A DNA stretch of 64,000 nt from JADJYF01 sp050186725 (GTDB lineage Bacteria > Pseudomonadota > Gammaproteobacteria > Ga0077536). Under the pieces are notes generated by a model. That model worked only from the letters and a program-made list of their open reading frames with translations. It did not search any database and was not told the DNA's origin. The stretch lies in NCBI GenBank assembly GCA_050186725.1, contig JBFWYG010000017.1:1-64000 (forward strand), read 5' to 3'. A program made the position numbers and the translations under genes. Positions within the stretch are counted from its first letter, which is position 1, and each line of letters starts with the position of its first letter. This document shows positions 17,392-25,420 of the stretch, piece after piece.

Positions 17392-18258
17392 TCAGGCCGG
17401 CTTGTCGCCGAGCGCGGTCTTGCGTCGCGCCTGGCCGCTGCCGGCGTGGGGCGTGCGCAGCACGCTGTCGTTGTCCTTCTCCATTTCCCGCGCGGCATCG
17501 GCCAGCAGCGCTGCCGCGCGCATCATCTCGTGGCCGGCCGCGACCAGGGTCACGTACTTCGACGCGTCCTGTTCGACGAAGCAGCCGCGGGTGGTGATCC
17601 CGGCCACCGCTTCGGCGATGGTCAGCGCGGCGTAGGCCTTGGCGGCGGCGTAGGGATTGGCGAATTCGGCGGCGGCGAGCGCGGTTTCGGCGCTCACGGT
17701 CAGGGTGGGAAGCGTCGGCGTCGCGCCCTGCTGCATGGCGTCGATCACGCGATCGAGTTCGTTCTGCACGGCGCGCAGCACGCCGCCCGCGGCCAGCACC
17801 TTGATGACGTCGGCGTTGAACAGCGCCATCTCGCTCGGGTCGAGGAATTCGCGGCGCGCGCCGATCATCGGATCGCTCGGCAGGATCAGGAAGCCGAGCC
17901 CGGCCGGCACGCTCTTGACCTGCTTGCCTTCCTCGTTCTTCTTGAAGAAGGCCTTCTTCGACGGCGCGTCGCCGATGGCGATGGTCGGAATGCCGGCGGT
18001 GAGCAGCGCGTCGCGCGCCTGGGTCGGGCCGGGGAGGGCGGCGTTGGGGCTGACCAGCAGCACGAGATCGGCCTTGAACGCGATGCAGTCGGCGGTGGCG
18101 CCCGCGCAAGCGGCGGGATCGAGCTTGGCGCCGCTGGTCCAGGCGCGGGTCTCGAGATCCTCGCGGTCCGCGCGCTCGTCCAGCAGCAGGTCGAGCAGCG
18201 GCGCGGCGCCGATGCAGCCGAGTTTCAGCACGCCGAGTTTGAACACTCCTTGGGTCAT
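17392..18258 (-). CDS. mtd: Methylene-tetrahydromethanopterin dehydrogenase (F420-dependent Mtd) homologue
   Basis: The 288-residue protein matches archaeal Mtd along its whole length. Diagnostic blocks are FKLGVLKLGCIGAAPLLDLL, LLLDERADR, SGAKLDP, DLVLLVSPNAALPGPTQAR, IPTIAIGDAP, DPMIGARREFLDP, EMALFNADVIKVL, FANPYAAAKAYAALTIAEAV, HEMMRAAALLADAA and NDSVLRTPHA. In methanogens Mtd reversibly oxidises methylene-H4MPT to methenyl-H4MPT with coenzyme F420. Methylotrophic bacteria normally use unrelated NAD(P)-linked MtdA/MtdB, so this is unexpected. The length is close to the usual ~280 residues. A strong GGGAGG lies 8 bases before the ATG. No other H4MPT or F420 gene is in the window. Function is inferred; the family call is strong. 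Confidence 0.85.
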   Translation of the reverse strand: MTQGVFKLGVLKLGCIGAAPLLDLLLDERADREDLETRAWTSGAKLDPAACAGATADCIAFKADLVLLVSPNAALPGPTQARDALLTAGIPTIAIGDAPSKKAFFKKNEEGKQVKSVPAGLGFLILPSDPMIGARREFLDPSEMALFNADVIKVLAAGGVLRAVQNELDRVIDAMQQGATPTLPTLTVSAETALAAAEFANPYAAAKAYAALTIAEAVAGITTRGCFVEQDASKYVTLVAAGHEMMRAAALLADAAREMEKDNDSVLRTPHAGSGQARRKTALGDKPA

Positions 18259-18338
18259 GGCGAAGTCCTCCCGTACTTATGGCGCGCTCTGCGGCGCGGT
18301 ATGGTGGCGGTGCCCGCGGTGTCGGGCCCAGAGGCAGA

Positions 18339-18361
18339 AAGACCGGCACTGGGCCGGTCTT
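18339..18361 (-). terminator. Intrinsic terminator after HiPIP gene
   Basis: AAGACCGGC and GCCGGTCTT form a perfect 9-bp stem around a 5-base loop. On the minus strand the hairpin is followed by TTTCT. It lies 22 bases after the HiPIP stop and 80 bases before the Mtd start, so the two minus-strand genes are probably transcribed separately, or Mtd receives only read-through. Confidence 0.7.
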
Positions 18362-18383
18362 GCTGCGGAGCGACGCGAGTGTA

Positions 18384-18707
18384 TCAGGCCTTCTTGGCGT
18401 AGGCGCTGCACCAGCCCTTGGCCGCGACGGCGGCGCCGGCGAACAGCGGGCAGGGGCCCCATTCCGCGGTGCCGCCCTGGTAGAGCTGGCAGGTCGAGCA
18501 CTGGCTGCCTTCGACGAAGGCCGGGAACTTGGCCTTGTCGACGCTGGCCGCGTCGTGCACGTAACCGAGCGCCTTGGCCTGCGGGCCGGCCTCGTCCACG
18601 TGCGGCAGATCGGCGGCGCGGGCCACGCGGCTGCCACCGGCCAGGGCCACGGCCACCAGGCCGGCACAGACGCGTCCGAAGCCGCGGCGATCGATGGAGT
18701 TCGACAT
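18384..18707 (-). CDS. High-potential iron-sulfur protein (HiPIP), Tat-exported
   Basis: The 107-residue precursor begins MSNSIDRRGFGRVCAG, a twin-arginine signal followed by an Ala/Leu-rich stretch ending ARA (~31). The mature part carries the HiPIP four-Cys pattern: CSTCQLYQG, GPCPLFAG and KGWCSAYAKKA. These ligate one [4Fe-4S] cluster cycling 2+/3+ at high potential. HiPIPs are soluble periplasmic electron carriers between cytochrome complexes and terminal oxidases or reaction centres. AGGAG lies 8 bases upstream of the ATG at 18707. It is divergent from the repeat lipoprotein gene, and its mRNA ends at the hairpin 18339-18361. Confidence 0.92.
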   Translation of the reverse strand: MSNSIDRRGFGRVCAGLVAVALAGGSRVARAADLPHVDEAGPQAKALGYVHDAASVDKAKFPAFVEGSQCSTCQLYQGGTAEWGPCPLFAGAAVAAKGWCSAYAKKA

Positions 18708-18732
18708 ACTTGGTTCTCCTTGTGGGATGGTG

Positions 18733-21033
18733 ATGAATCCTCGGTCGCTATTTTGGACCGCGCGCCGCGCGACGTACACGTGGGCCGATCAAGTTCTGCC
18801 CCGGTTCGAGGGGCGACTGGTCCACGCCGTCGCGCTGCTGGTTTGTACGCTCGTCATGGCTGGCTGCGTTCACGGCCCGGCCAAGTTCGCGCCACCCGCG
18901 GACGAGGCCGGCTACAGCGGCCTGCTGCTCGCGCTGGACGAGGCGCCGGGCGCGCGGGTCGCGGCGGTGTGGGCGGGGCCGGCGGCCCAGGCGGGCGTGC
19001 GGGTGGGGGATCGCCTGCTGGCGGTCGACGGCCAGGCGCTCGCGGCGGATGCGCTGGTGGCGCGCCTGCGGGCGGGACGCGTCGCTGAGCGCCTGGCGCT
19101 GACGATCGCCCGCGACGGCCGCACCTGGAACGTGGCCCTCACGCTCGCCCGCGCCGACGACTGGCGCGGGCCGGCCGAGGCGCTCGCCGCGCGGCCCTTC
19201 GCGCCGCATGAAGTCGCGCCGCCACGCTGGCTGGCGGCGGCGCTTGCGGATCTCGATCACGCTGCCCCCGCCCTGCGCGACGATGCGCGCCGCCTCGCGC
19301 GCATGTTCGACGAACTCGCTTTCGACCCGCGCGGCCGCAACCGGCTGCCGATCACGCGCGCGGCGCTGCATGACCCGGCGAGCGCGCTCGGCGAGATCGA
19401 GCAGCGTTTGAGTCTTCTGCGCGAGGCCACCGCCCAGCCGGCGCGTCTGCCGGCGGCGCTCTGCCCGTGGTTCGAGGTCGACTGTCCGTCGCTGGACGGC
19501 CCACCCGCCAGCGCCGATTCCGCGAGTTTCGCCACCGCGCTCGCGGCGCTCGCCACCGAGGTGCGGCGCGACGTCGCGGCCGGGCTCGGTCGGCCGCGCG
19601 CGGCTGCCCTCGCCGACCTCGATTTCCTCGCCGCGGAGACCGCCCGCGCGCAGCTCATCCACGGCCAGGCCGAGGCGCCGCGCGCGCTTCGCGCGATGCG
19701 AGACAGCCTGTGCTTCGACGGCGCCGCGCTGTTGCCGGCGTTCGCGCGCCTGCTCGCGCTCGCCATCGCCGCGCCGCTGCCGGCCGGCGAAGCCCAGGCG
19801 CCGCCGCGCTCGCTCGCCGAATGGGTGGAGGGGCCGATACTCGGCCACTGGCCGACACCGGAGGGCCCGGTGGTGTTCGGGGCGCGCGGCGCCAATCGCT
19901 ATCGCATGGATCACTTGCTGGCGGTGATCGACCTGGACGGCGACGATGTCTATGCCTGGGACGACGGCGCTGCCGCGAGCCTCGCGTTGGTGATCGACCT
20001 GGCCGGCAACGACCACTACCGCGCGCGCCGCGGCGGCCCCGGCGGCGCCTGGCTCGGCGTCGCGCTGACCTTCGACGCCGCCGGTGACGACGACTACCAG
20101 AGCGGGCTCGGCGGCTGCGGCGCGGGCCTGTACGGCGTCGGATTGCTGCTGGATGGCGCGGGCCGGGACCGCTATCGCTGCGACGCCTGGTCGCTGGGCG
20201 CCGGCCTGTACGGTGTGGGCCTCGCGCTCGATCGCGGCCGCGATGCCGACGTCCATCGCTCCGAACTGCTTTCCCAGGGCGTGGGCGGGCCGGCGGGGCT
20301 CGGTGTCCTCGTGGACCAGGGCGGGTCGGATCTCTACCAGGTTGGCGGCGCGCGGCCTTCGGTGTACGGCACCCCGGCCGTCTACGCCGGCTTTGGCCAG
20401 GGTCTCGGCTACGGGCTGCGCCCCTTCGATCACGGGGGGGTGGGACTGCTGCTGGACGGCGGCGGCGACGATCGCTACGAGGGCGGTGAATTCACCCAGG
20501 GCGGTGGATATTTCGGCGGGCTCGGCGTGCTGGCCGACGCCGGCGGCGAGGATCTCTACTACGGCCAGCGCTACGCGCAGGGCTTCGCCGCCCACCAGGC
20601 GGTCGGCGCGCTGCTCGACGCCGACGGCGACGATCACTACTGGACCGCGGGCGCCGCGGCCCAGGGCGCGGCCTGGGACCAGGGGCTGGCGCTCCTCTAC
20701 GACGGCGGCGGTGACGACGACTACCGCGGTGGCGACTTGAGCCAGGGCGCGGCCGCGCAGCAGGCGGCGGCGCTGCTGTACGACGCCGCGGGCGACGACG
20801 TGTACCGTAGCCATGCGCCCGTCGCGCAGGGCGCGGCGGGCAACAACGACTACCACTTCGAGCCGGACGCGCCGGTCGCGAGCCTCGGCGTGCTGTACGA
20901 CGCCGCCGGCGATGACCGCTACGCCGCCGGCCTGCGCGCCGGCGCGCTCCTACGCCGCCGCCCGCCGGCGGACGCCGCGCCAGGCGACGGCCGCGTTGGC
21001 GTGCTGCGCGATCGCGCCGCGGCGCCGCGCTGA
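18733..21033 (+). CDS. PDZ-domain lipoprotein with DxGGDDxY tandem repeats
   Basis: The roughly 766-residue protein has a lipobox LVMAGC (lipidated Cys at ~45 from this start). A PDZ domain follows (~70-140; AGPAAQAGVRVGDRLLAVDG), then a helical region (~165-400) and, from ~400 to the end, about ten repeats of ~30 residues with the core L-D-x-(G/A)-G-D-D-x-Y...G-x-x-x-Q-G-x-x-x-x-G-x-G-V/L (GLLLDGGGDDRYEGG, ALLDADGDDHYWTAG, LLYDAAGDDVYRS). The regular Asp/Gly spacing suggests a Ca-binding solenoid (inference). The start is uncertain: ATGs at 18727 and 18733 lie only ~20-26 bases from the divergent HiPIP start. It is probably anchored in the envelope. Function unknown. Confidence 0.75.
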   Translation: MNPRSLFWTARRATYTWADQVLPRFEGRLVHAVALLVCTLVMAGCVHGPAKFAPPADEAGYSGLLLALDEAPGARVAAVWAGPAAQAGVRVGDRLLAVDGQALAADALVARLRAGRVAERLALTIARDGRTWNVALTLARADDWRGPAEALAARPFAPHEVAPPRWLAAALADLDHAAPALRDDARRLARMFDELAFDPRGRNRLPITRAALHDPASALGEIEQRLSLLREATAQPARLPAALCPWFEVDCPSLDGPPASADSASFATALAALATEVRRDVAAGLGRPRAAALADLDFLAAETARAQLIHGQAEAPRALRAMRDSLCFDGAALLPAFARLLALAIAAPLPAGEAQAPPRSLAEWVEGPILGHWPTPEGPVVFGARGANRYRMDHLLAVIDLDGDDVYAWDDGAAASLALVIDLAGNDHYRARRGGPGGAWLGVALTFDAAGDDDYQSGLGGCGAGLYGVGLLLDGAGRDRYRCDAWSLGAGLYGVGLALDRGRDADVHRSELLSQGVGGPAGLGVLVDQGGSDLYQVGGARPSVYGTPAVYAGFGQGLGYGLRPFDHGGVGLLLDGGGDDRYEGGEFTQGGGYFGGLGVLADAGGEDLYYGQRYAQGFAAHQAVGALLDADGDDHYWTAGAAAQGAAWDQGLALLYDGGGDDDYRGGDLSQGAAAQQAAALLYDAAGDDVYRSHAPVAQGAAGNNDYHFEPDAPVASLGVLYDAAGDDRYAAGLRAGALLRRRPPADAAPGDGRVGVLRDRAAAPR

Positions 21034-21116
21034 ACCGCGCCACCATGACTGGCGAGCCCCGAGCGCTCGCGCGACACTAGCGCGTCGGCCGGCGTGGCCG
21101 CGATCAGGGGAGCGCC

Positions 21117-22262
21117 ATGCGCACATTCACCGCGTTGTCCGCGGATTTCGTCCAGCGCCACGAGCGCGATCTCTACCACTGTTCGAGCTGCAACTACTGC
21201 GTCGACGCGGTGTGGCCCGAGCGCGGCATGACCGCGGTCTGCGCGACCCTCGAGAGCCACAGCCGCGCGCCGGGCTATTCCGGGCGGGGCTTCATCGAGG
21301 CGGCGCGCGCGGCCTACGAAGGCCTGGCGCTCGACGCCGACGTGCTTGCCGCGCGGGTATTCACCTGCACCACCTGCGGTAACTGCGAGCGCGCCTGTCC
21401 CATCGGTCTCGCGCCGGCCAGCGTCGGCCGTGCGCTGCGCGCCGAACTCGTCGCGCAGGACGCGCTGCCCGCGCCGCTCGCGGCGCTGCGCGAGCGCATG
21501 GCGCGCGAGGGCAATCCCGACGGCAAGCCGCGCGCGGACCGCCACGCCTGGTGCGGCGCGGACACGACGCCGCATGCCGCGGGCCGGTTCTTCGTCGGCT
21601 GCGCGGCGGCCTACGGCCGGCCGGAGGAAGCGCGCGCGGGTCTCGCGCTGCTCCGCGCGCTCGGCGCCGAGCCCGAGGTGGCGCAGGCCGGCTGCTGTGG
21701 CGCGCCGCTCGCCGAACTCGGCTGCGCGCGCGAAGCCGACGCGCTGGCGCGCGCGGCGCGCGCCGGTCTGGCCGAGGAGGGCGCGGTGGTGCTCGGCGCG
21801 GAATGTCGGCGTCAGCTCGAACTGCCTGGCGCCGCCAGTCTCGCGCGCCAGGTGATCGACGCCTGGCGCGCCGGCCGGCTGCGGCTGCGGCCGCGACCGA
21901 GCGCGCCGCGCGAGGTGCACCTGGTCGAGTCCTGCCAGTTGCGCGGCACGCGGCGCGGTGAGGCGACCGACGAGCAGGCCGCGGCCGAACTGTTCGACGC
22001 GCTCGGCGTGCGACTCGCCAACCGCGACTTCCCCAACCATCACGCCACCTGCTGTGGTGCCGCGGGCGGCATGCCCGCCATGGCGCCCGCTTCGGCGCGC
22101 GCCATGGCGGCTGCGCGGCTGCCAGAGCGTGGCGTGGTCGTGAGCCTCGACCCGCGCTGCGCGAACCATCTGCGCGGCGCGGCGCCGGAGGCGCTGCCCG
22201 TGCTCGGCTTCGCGGAGTTTCTCACCACGCATTTCGACATCGACGGGGAGGGCGCGCGATGA
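21117..22262 (+). CDS. Fe-S protein with two CCG domains (HdrD/GlcF/LldE-like)
   Basis: The 381-residue protein has an N-terminal ferredoxin-like part. One cluster motif is standard, CTTCGNCERACPIG. The other is divergent, CSSCNYC followed 14 residues later by a Cys rather than C-x3-CP. Two CCG (cysteine-rich) domains follow: FVGCAAAYG...AGCCGAPLAELG and VESCQLRGT...ATCCGAAGGMP. This is the architecture of GlcF, LldE/LutA and heterodisulfide reductase HdrD: an electron-transfer partner of FAD-linked dehydrogenases. A GGGGAG site precedes the ATG, and the stop overlaps the next gene (ATGA), so they are coupled. It probably passes electrons from the FAD protein to the respiratory chain. Confidence 0.85.
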   Translation: MRTFTALSADFVQRHERDLYHCSSCNYCVDAVWPERGMTAVCATLESHSRAPGYSGRGFIEAARAAYEGLALDADVLAARVFTCTTCGNCERACPIGLAPASVGRALRAELVAQDALPAPLAALRERMAREGNPDGKPRADRHAWCGADTTPHAAGRFFVGCAAAYGRPEEARAGLALLRALGAEPEVAQAGCCGAPLAELGCAREADALARAARAGLAEEGAVVLGAECRRQLELPGAASLARQVIDAWRAGRLRLRPRPSAPREVHLVESCQLRGTRRGEATDEQAAAELFDALGVRLANRDFPNHHATCCGAAGGMPAMAPASARAMAAARLPERGVVVSLDPRCANHLRGAAPEALPVLGFAEFLTTHFDIDGEGAR

Positions 22263-23653
22263 GCAGCATGCCGAGCGAAGTCGCGGAGGGCTTCCCGCTC
22301 TACACCGAGACGCTGGATCTCTTGCCCTACGGCCGCGACTGCTCGGTGGTACCGCCCGGTCGGGCCGGTCTCGCCGCCCAGCCTGCCGCGGCGGAGGACG
22401 TCGTGGCGCTCATGGCCCGCGCCGCCCGCGAGGGCCTGCCGGTCTACGTGCGGGGCGGTGGCACGATGTACGCGGGCGGCGCGAATCCGGCTGCAGGCGG
22501 GCTGGTGGTCGACGTGTCGCGCATGAACCGCGTACTGGAACTCGATCTCGAACGCGGCGTGGTGGTGGTCGAGCCGGGCATCCGTTTCGCGGATCTCCTG
22601 GCGCAACTCGCGCCCCACGGCCAGACCGTCGGCATCGTGCCGTCCACCGGGCCCGCCGCCACGGTGGGCGGCGCGCTCGCGGCCCACGCGCTCGGCACCG
22701 GCTCGGCGCGGCACCAGAGCATGGGCGACTGCGTCGCAGGTCTCGAGGTGATCCTCGCCGACGGCACGCGCCTGCGCACCGGCAGCGCGGCCTGCCGTGA
22801 CGCCGGCTTCTTCCAGCGCTACTGCCTGGGACCGGATCTGACGGGACTGTTCATCGGCGCGGACGGCGTGTTCGGCGTGGTCACCGCCATCGCGCTCTGG
22901 CTTCACCCGCTGCCCGCGACGCGCGAGACCTGCGTGCTGGGTTTCCCCGATGCCGCGGCCGCGAGCGCTTTCGTGGTTGCAGCGCAGGCCGACGAGCTGA
23001 CCCGCAACCTGTGGTACGGGGCCTGCTACGAGGGCGGCTCGATCCGCGCGCGGGTCGGCGCCGCGGGCCCGGAGGTCGATGCCAGCAGCCTGCCGGGGTT
23101 CTGCATCGGTCTCGATCTCGGCGGCGACGCGGACGAGGTCGCGCGCGATCGCGCGCGGCTCGCCGCGCTCGCCGCGCGTCATGGCGGCACGGACTTCCCG
23201 CTGTTCGACGAGATCTACTTCCGCACGCTGCGCTACGACGAGAATTACTGGTACACCTACGCCGGCTACTTCTCGCGTTCGCGCTGCGCGATTCTCATGA
23301 CCTCCTTGCCGAGCGCGCGGCTCGCCGACTTCTGCGCGGCGGTGGATGCGCAGCGCAAGCGCTTTCCCGAGTTCGCGTGGGCGTCAGCGGCGGTGCTGTG
23401 CCGGCGCGGCCTGCACGGCGGCGTGCTCGCCTTCTACGACGAGCGCACGCAGTGGGACGCGATGCGCGCGGCCATCGCCGCCGCCGTTCCCGATCTCCGC
23501 GCCGCGGGCTGCGTGCCCTACAAGAGCGGCAAGCTGTTCGCCGAGGAAGTGCGCGCCACGGGCGCGTATTTCGACGTGCTGCAAAGGCTCAAGGCGGCGC
23601 TCGATCCGGACGGACGGATGGCGCCGGGGAATCTGGGGCTGGGCGGGGCGTGA
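22259..23653 (+). CDS. FAD-binding oxidoreductase (GlcD/D-lactate dehydrogenase-like)
   Basis: The 464-residue protein has a PCMH-type FAD-binding domain (~30-215): AREGLPVYVRGGGTMYAGG, VVVEPGIRFADLLAQL, VGIVPSTGPAATVGG and FIGADGVFGVVTAIALWLHP. A C-terminal cap (~220-464) with RYDENYWYTYAGYF and a PDGRMAPGNLGLGG end is characteristic of the GlcD/2-hydroxyacid-oxidase family. The gene overlaps the CCG Fe-S gene by 4 bases; together they make a two-subunit flavin/Fe-S dehydrogenase for a hydroxy acid or related substrate. The substrate cannot be deduced. A palindromic terminator follows 20 bases after the stop. Confidence 0.85.
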   Translation: MSSMPSEVAEGFPLYTETLDLLPYGRDCSVVPPGRAGLAAQPAAAEDVVALMARAAREGLPVYVRGGGTMYAGGANPAAGGLVVDVSRMNRVLELDLERGVVVVEPGIRFADLLAQLAPHGQTVGIVPSTGPAATVGGALAAHALGTGSARHQSMGDCVAGLEVILADGTRLRTGSAACRDAGFFQRYCLGPDLTGLFIGADGVFGVVTAIALWLHPLPATRETCVLGFPDAAAASAFVVAAQADELTRNLWYGACYEGGSIRARVGAAGPEVDASSLPGFCIGLDLGGDADEVARDRARLAALAARHGGTDFPLFDEIYFRTLRYDENYWYTYAGYFSRSRCAILMTSLPSARLADFCAAVDAQRKRFPEFAWASAAVLCRRGLHGGVLAFYDERTQWDAMRAAIAAAVPDLRAAGCVPYKSGKLFAEEVRATGAYFDVLQRLKAALDPDGRMAPGNLGLGGA

Positions 23654-23672
23654 TTACGGTATGGGACAGGAT

Positions 23673-23700
23673 GGGACAGACCCCGTACGGGGTCTGTCCC
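23673..23700 (+). terminator. 28-bp perfect palindrome, GGGACAGACC-type, likely terminator
   Basis: GGGACAGACCCC-GTAC-GGGGTCTGTCCC is a perfect 28-base palindrome followed by CTTTTCG on the plus strand. It lies between the FAD oxidoreductase stop and the convergent acyl-CoA synthetase stop, so it is well placed to end transcription, at least of the plus-strand operon. The GGGACAGACC core recurs at 27862-27977, so it belongs to a repeat family dispersed in this genome. Confidence 0.65.
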
Positions 23701-23717
23701 CTTTTCGCAGGCGCGGT

Positions 23718-25319
23718 TTACAGGTATTCCCCGATCCGCTCGCGCAGCAGGCGCTTGTTGAACTTGCCGACGCCGGTCTTCGGGATCTCGTCGACGTAGA
23801 TGAGGCGATCGGGCAGCCACCACTTGGCGAAGCCGGCCGCGAGCAGGTGCTCGCGAAGCGCGTTCTCGCTCGGCCGCTCGGCGCCGCGCGCGACGACGAA
23901 GGCGACGGGGCGTTCCAGCCACTTGTCGTGGGGCAGGCCTACCACGGTCGCCTCGCGCAGCGCGGCGTGGGCCATGAGCGCGTTCTCGAGATCGACCGAG
24001 GAGATCCACTCGCCGCCGCTCTTGATCAGATCCTTGGCGCGATCGACCAGCTTCATCACGCCGTCCCCATCGACCGTCGCGATGTCGCCGCTCTTCCACC
24101 AGCCATCGATGAAGCTCTCGGCGCTGCGCGGCTCGTCGATGTAGGTGATCGCGATCCACGGGCCGCGCACGTAGACCTCGCCCATCGTCGTGTCGTCCCA
24201 GGGCACCGGCCGGCCATCTTCATCCAGCACCTTGCGCTCCACCGCCGGCGCCGGAATACCCTGGCGCACGCGAATGGCGATGGTGTCGTCCACCGAGAGA
24301 TCCTGCTGATCGGCACGGATATACGTGAGCGTGGCGAGCGGCGCGCACTCGGTCGAGCCCCACGCGGTCAGGATCGGCACGCCGTGGCGTTCCTGGAAGA
24401 ACTTCATCACCGCCGCCGGCGTCGCCTGGCCGCCGAGCAGGAGCCCGCGCAGGCAGCCGATGTCGTGCGGCTCGGTCGCCAGCAGGTTCATCATGTCGAT
24501 GCCGACCGTCACCGCGCCGTGGGCGAAGGTCACGCGCTCGGTTTCGATCAGCGCGAGATTGTCCCGTGCGTGCGGACGCTCCCCCGGGAAGACGAATTTC
24601 GCCCCGACCCACACGCCGGCGAAGGGCACGCCCCAGGAATTGACGTGGAACATCGGCGCGATGGGCAGCAGCACGTCCTTTTCCGACAGCGCCATGCCGT
24701 CGACGTGGGACAGCATCATGGAATGCAGCACCAGCGCGCGATGACTGTAGGCCACGCCCTTGGGCAGGCCGGTGGTGGCGGAGGTGAAGCAGATCGAGGC
24801 GGGCGCGTCCTCGTCGACGTCCGGGTAGCGAAACGCGGGATCGCCGCGCGCGAGCAGTTCCTCGTAGGCGATGAGACCAGGAATGCTGGACGGTGGCGCG
24901 CGTTCGGCCAGGATCACGTAGGTCGTGACGGTCTCGAGCAGCGGCACCAGGTTCTCGACCGTCGCCAGCAGGTCGGGCGAGAAGAACAGTGCGCGGTCCG
25001 CGGCGTGATTCATGGTGCAGGCGATGTGCTCGTCCGACAGCCGCAGGTTGGCGGTGTGCAGCACGGCGCCGGCGCAGGGGATGCCGAAGTAGAGCTCGAG
25101 GTGCTCATGGGTGTTCCAGGCCAGCGTCGCGGCCTTCGCGCCCGGCCCGACGCCGATGCTTGCCATGACGCTCGCCAGGCGCCGCACCCGTGCGCCGAAG
25201 TCCGCATAGGTGTAGCGGAACAGGCTGCCGTCCGTGCGCCGGGTGAGGATCTCCTTGCGCGGGAAGTAGTGCTCGGGGCGCTCGGCGACGCGGGCGAGAT
25301 TGAGGTTGTAGGCAGCCAT
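23718..25319 (-). CDS. AMP-forming acyl-CoA synthetase (fatty-acid CoA ligase)
   Basis: The 533-residue ANL-superfamily enzyme has the P-loop-like motif FTSATTGLPKGVAYSH (Ala replaces the usual Gly), HVNSWGVPFAG, a substrate/adenine region AWGSTECAP, the hinge-domain motif GWWKSGDIATVDGDG with KLVDRAKDLIKSGGEWIS, and the C-terminal catalytic Lys in KTGVGKFNKR. It activates a carboxylic acid to acyl-AMP and then acyl-CoA; similarity is to medium/long-chain fatty-acid CoA ligases. The ATG at 25319 begins MAAYNLNLARVAERPEHYF. Sequence upstream in this frame reads antisense to ycgR and is not coding. It is probably monocistronic. Confidence 0.88.
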   Translation of the reverse strand: MAAYNLNLARVAERPEHYFPRKEILTRRTDGSLFRYTYADFGARVRRLASVMASIGVGPGAKAATLAWNTHEHLELYFGIPCAGAVLHTANLRLSDEHIACTMNHAADRALFFSPDLLATVENLVPLLETVTTYVILAERAPPSSIPGLIAYEELLARGDPAFRYPDVDEDAPASICFTSATTGLPKGVAYSHRALVLHSMMLSHVDGMALSEKDVLLPIAPMFHVNSWGVPFAGVWVGAKFVFPGERPHARDNLALIETERVTFAHGAVTVGIDMMNLLATEPHDIGCLRGLLLGGQATPAAVMKFFQERHGVPILTAWGSTECAPLATLTYIRADQQDLSVDDTIAIRVRQGIPAPAVERKVLDEDGRPVPWDDTTMGEVYVRGPWIAITYIDEPRSAESFIDGWWKSGDIATVDGDGVMKLVDRAKDLIKSGGEWISSVDLENALMAHAALREATVVGLPHDKWLERPVAFVVARGAERPSENALREHLLAAGFAKWWLPDRLIYVDEIPKTGVGKFNKRLLRERIGEYL

Positions 25320-25420
25320 GGCGACGCATTCCTGGTGTTGCAGGACGCGCGGCACGGCGCGCCGCGCGGGCAGGCAAACATAGGGAAATCGGCGCCGAGG
25401 CGCCAGTGCGCGGTCGCGCC

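Noticed and set aside
18748..20856. 702-codon minus-strand frame opposite the repeat lipoprotein
   Set aside because: The repeat on the plus strand has a lipobox, PDZ motif and in-phase repeats; the antisense product is Arg/Gln/Val-rich with none of these.
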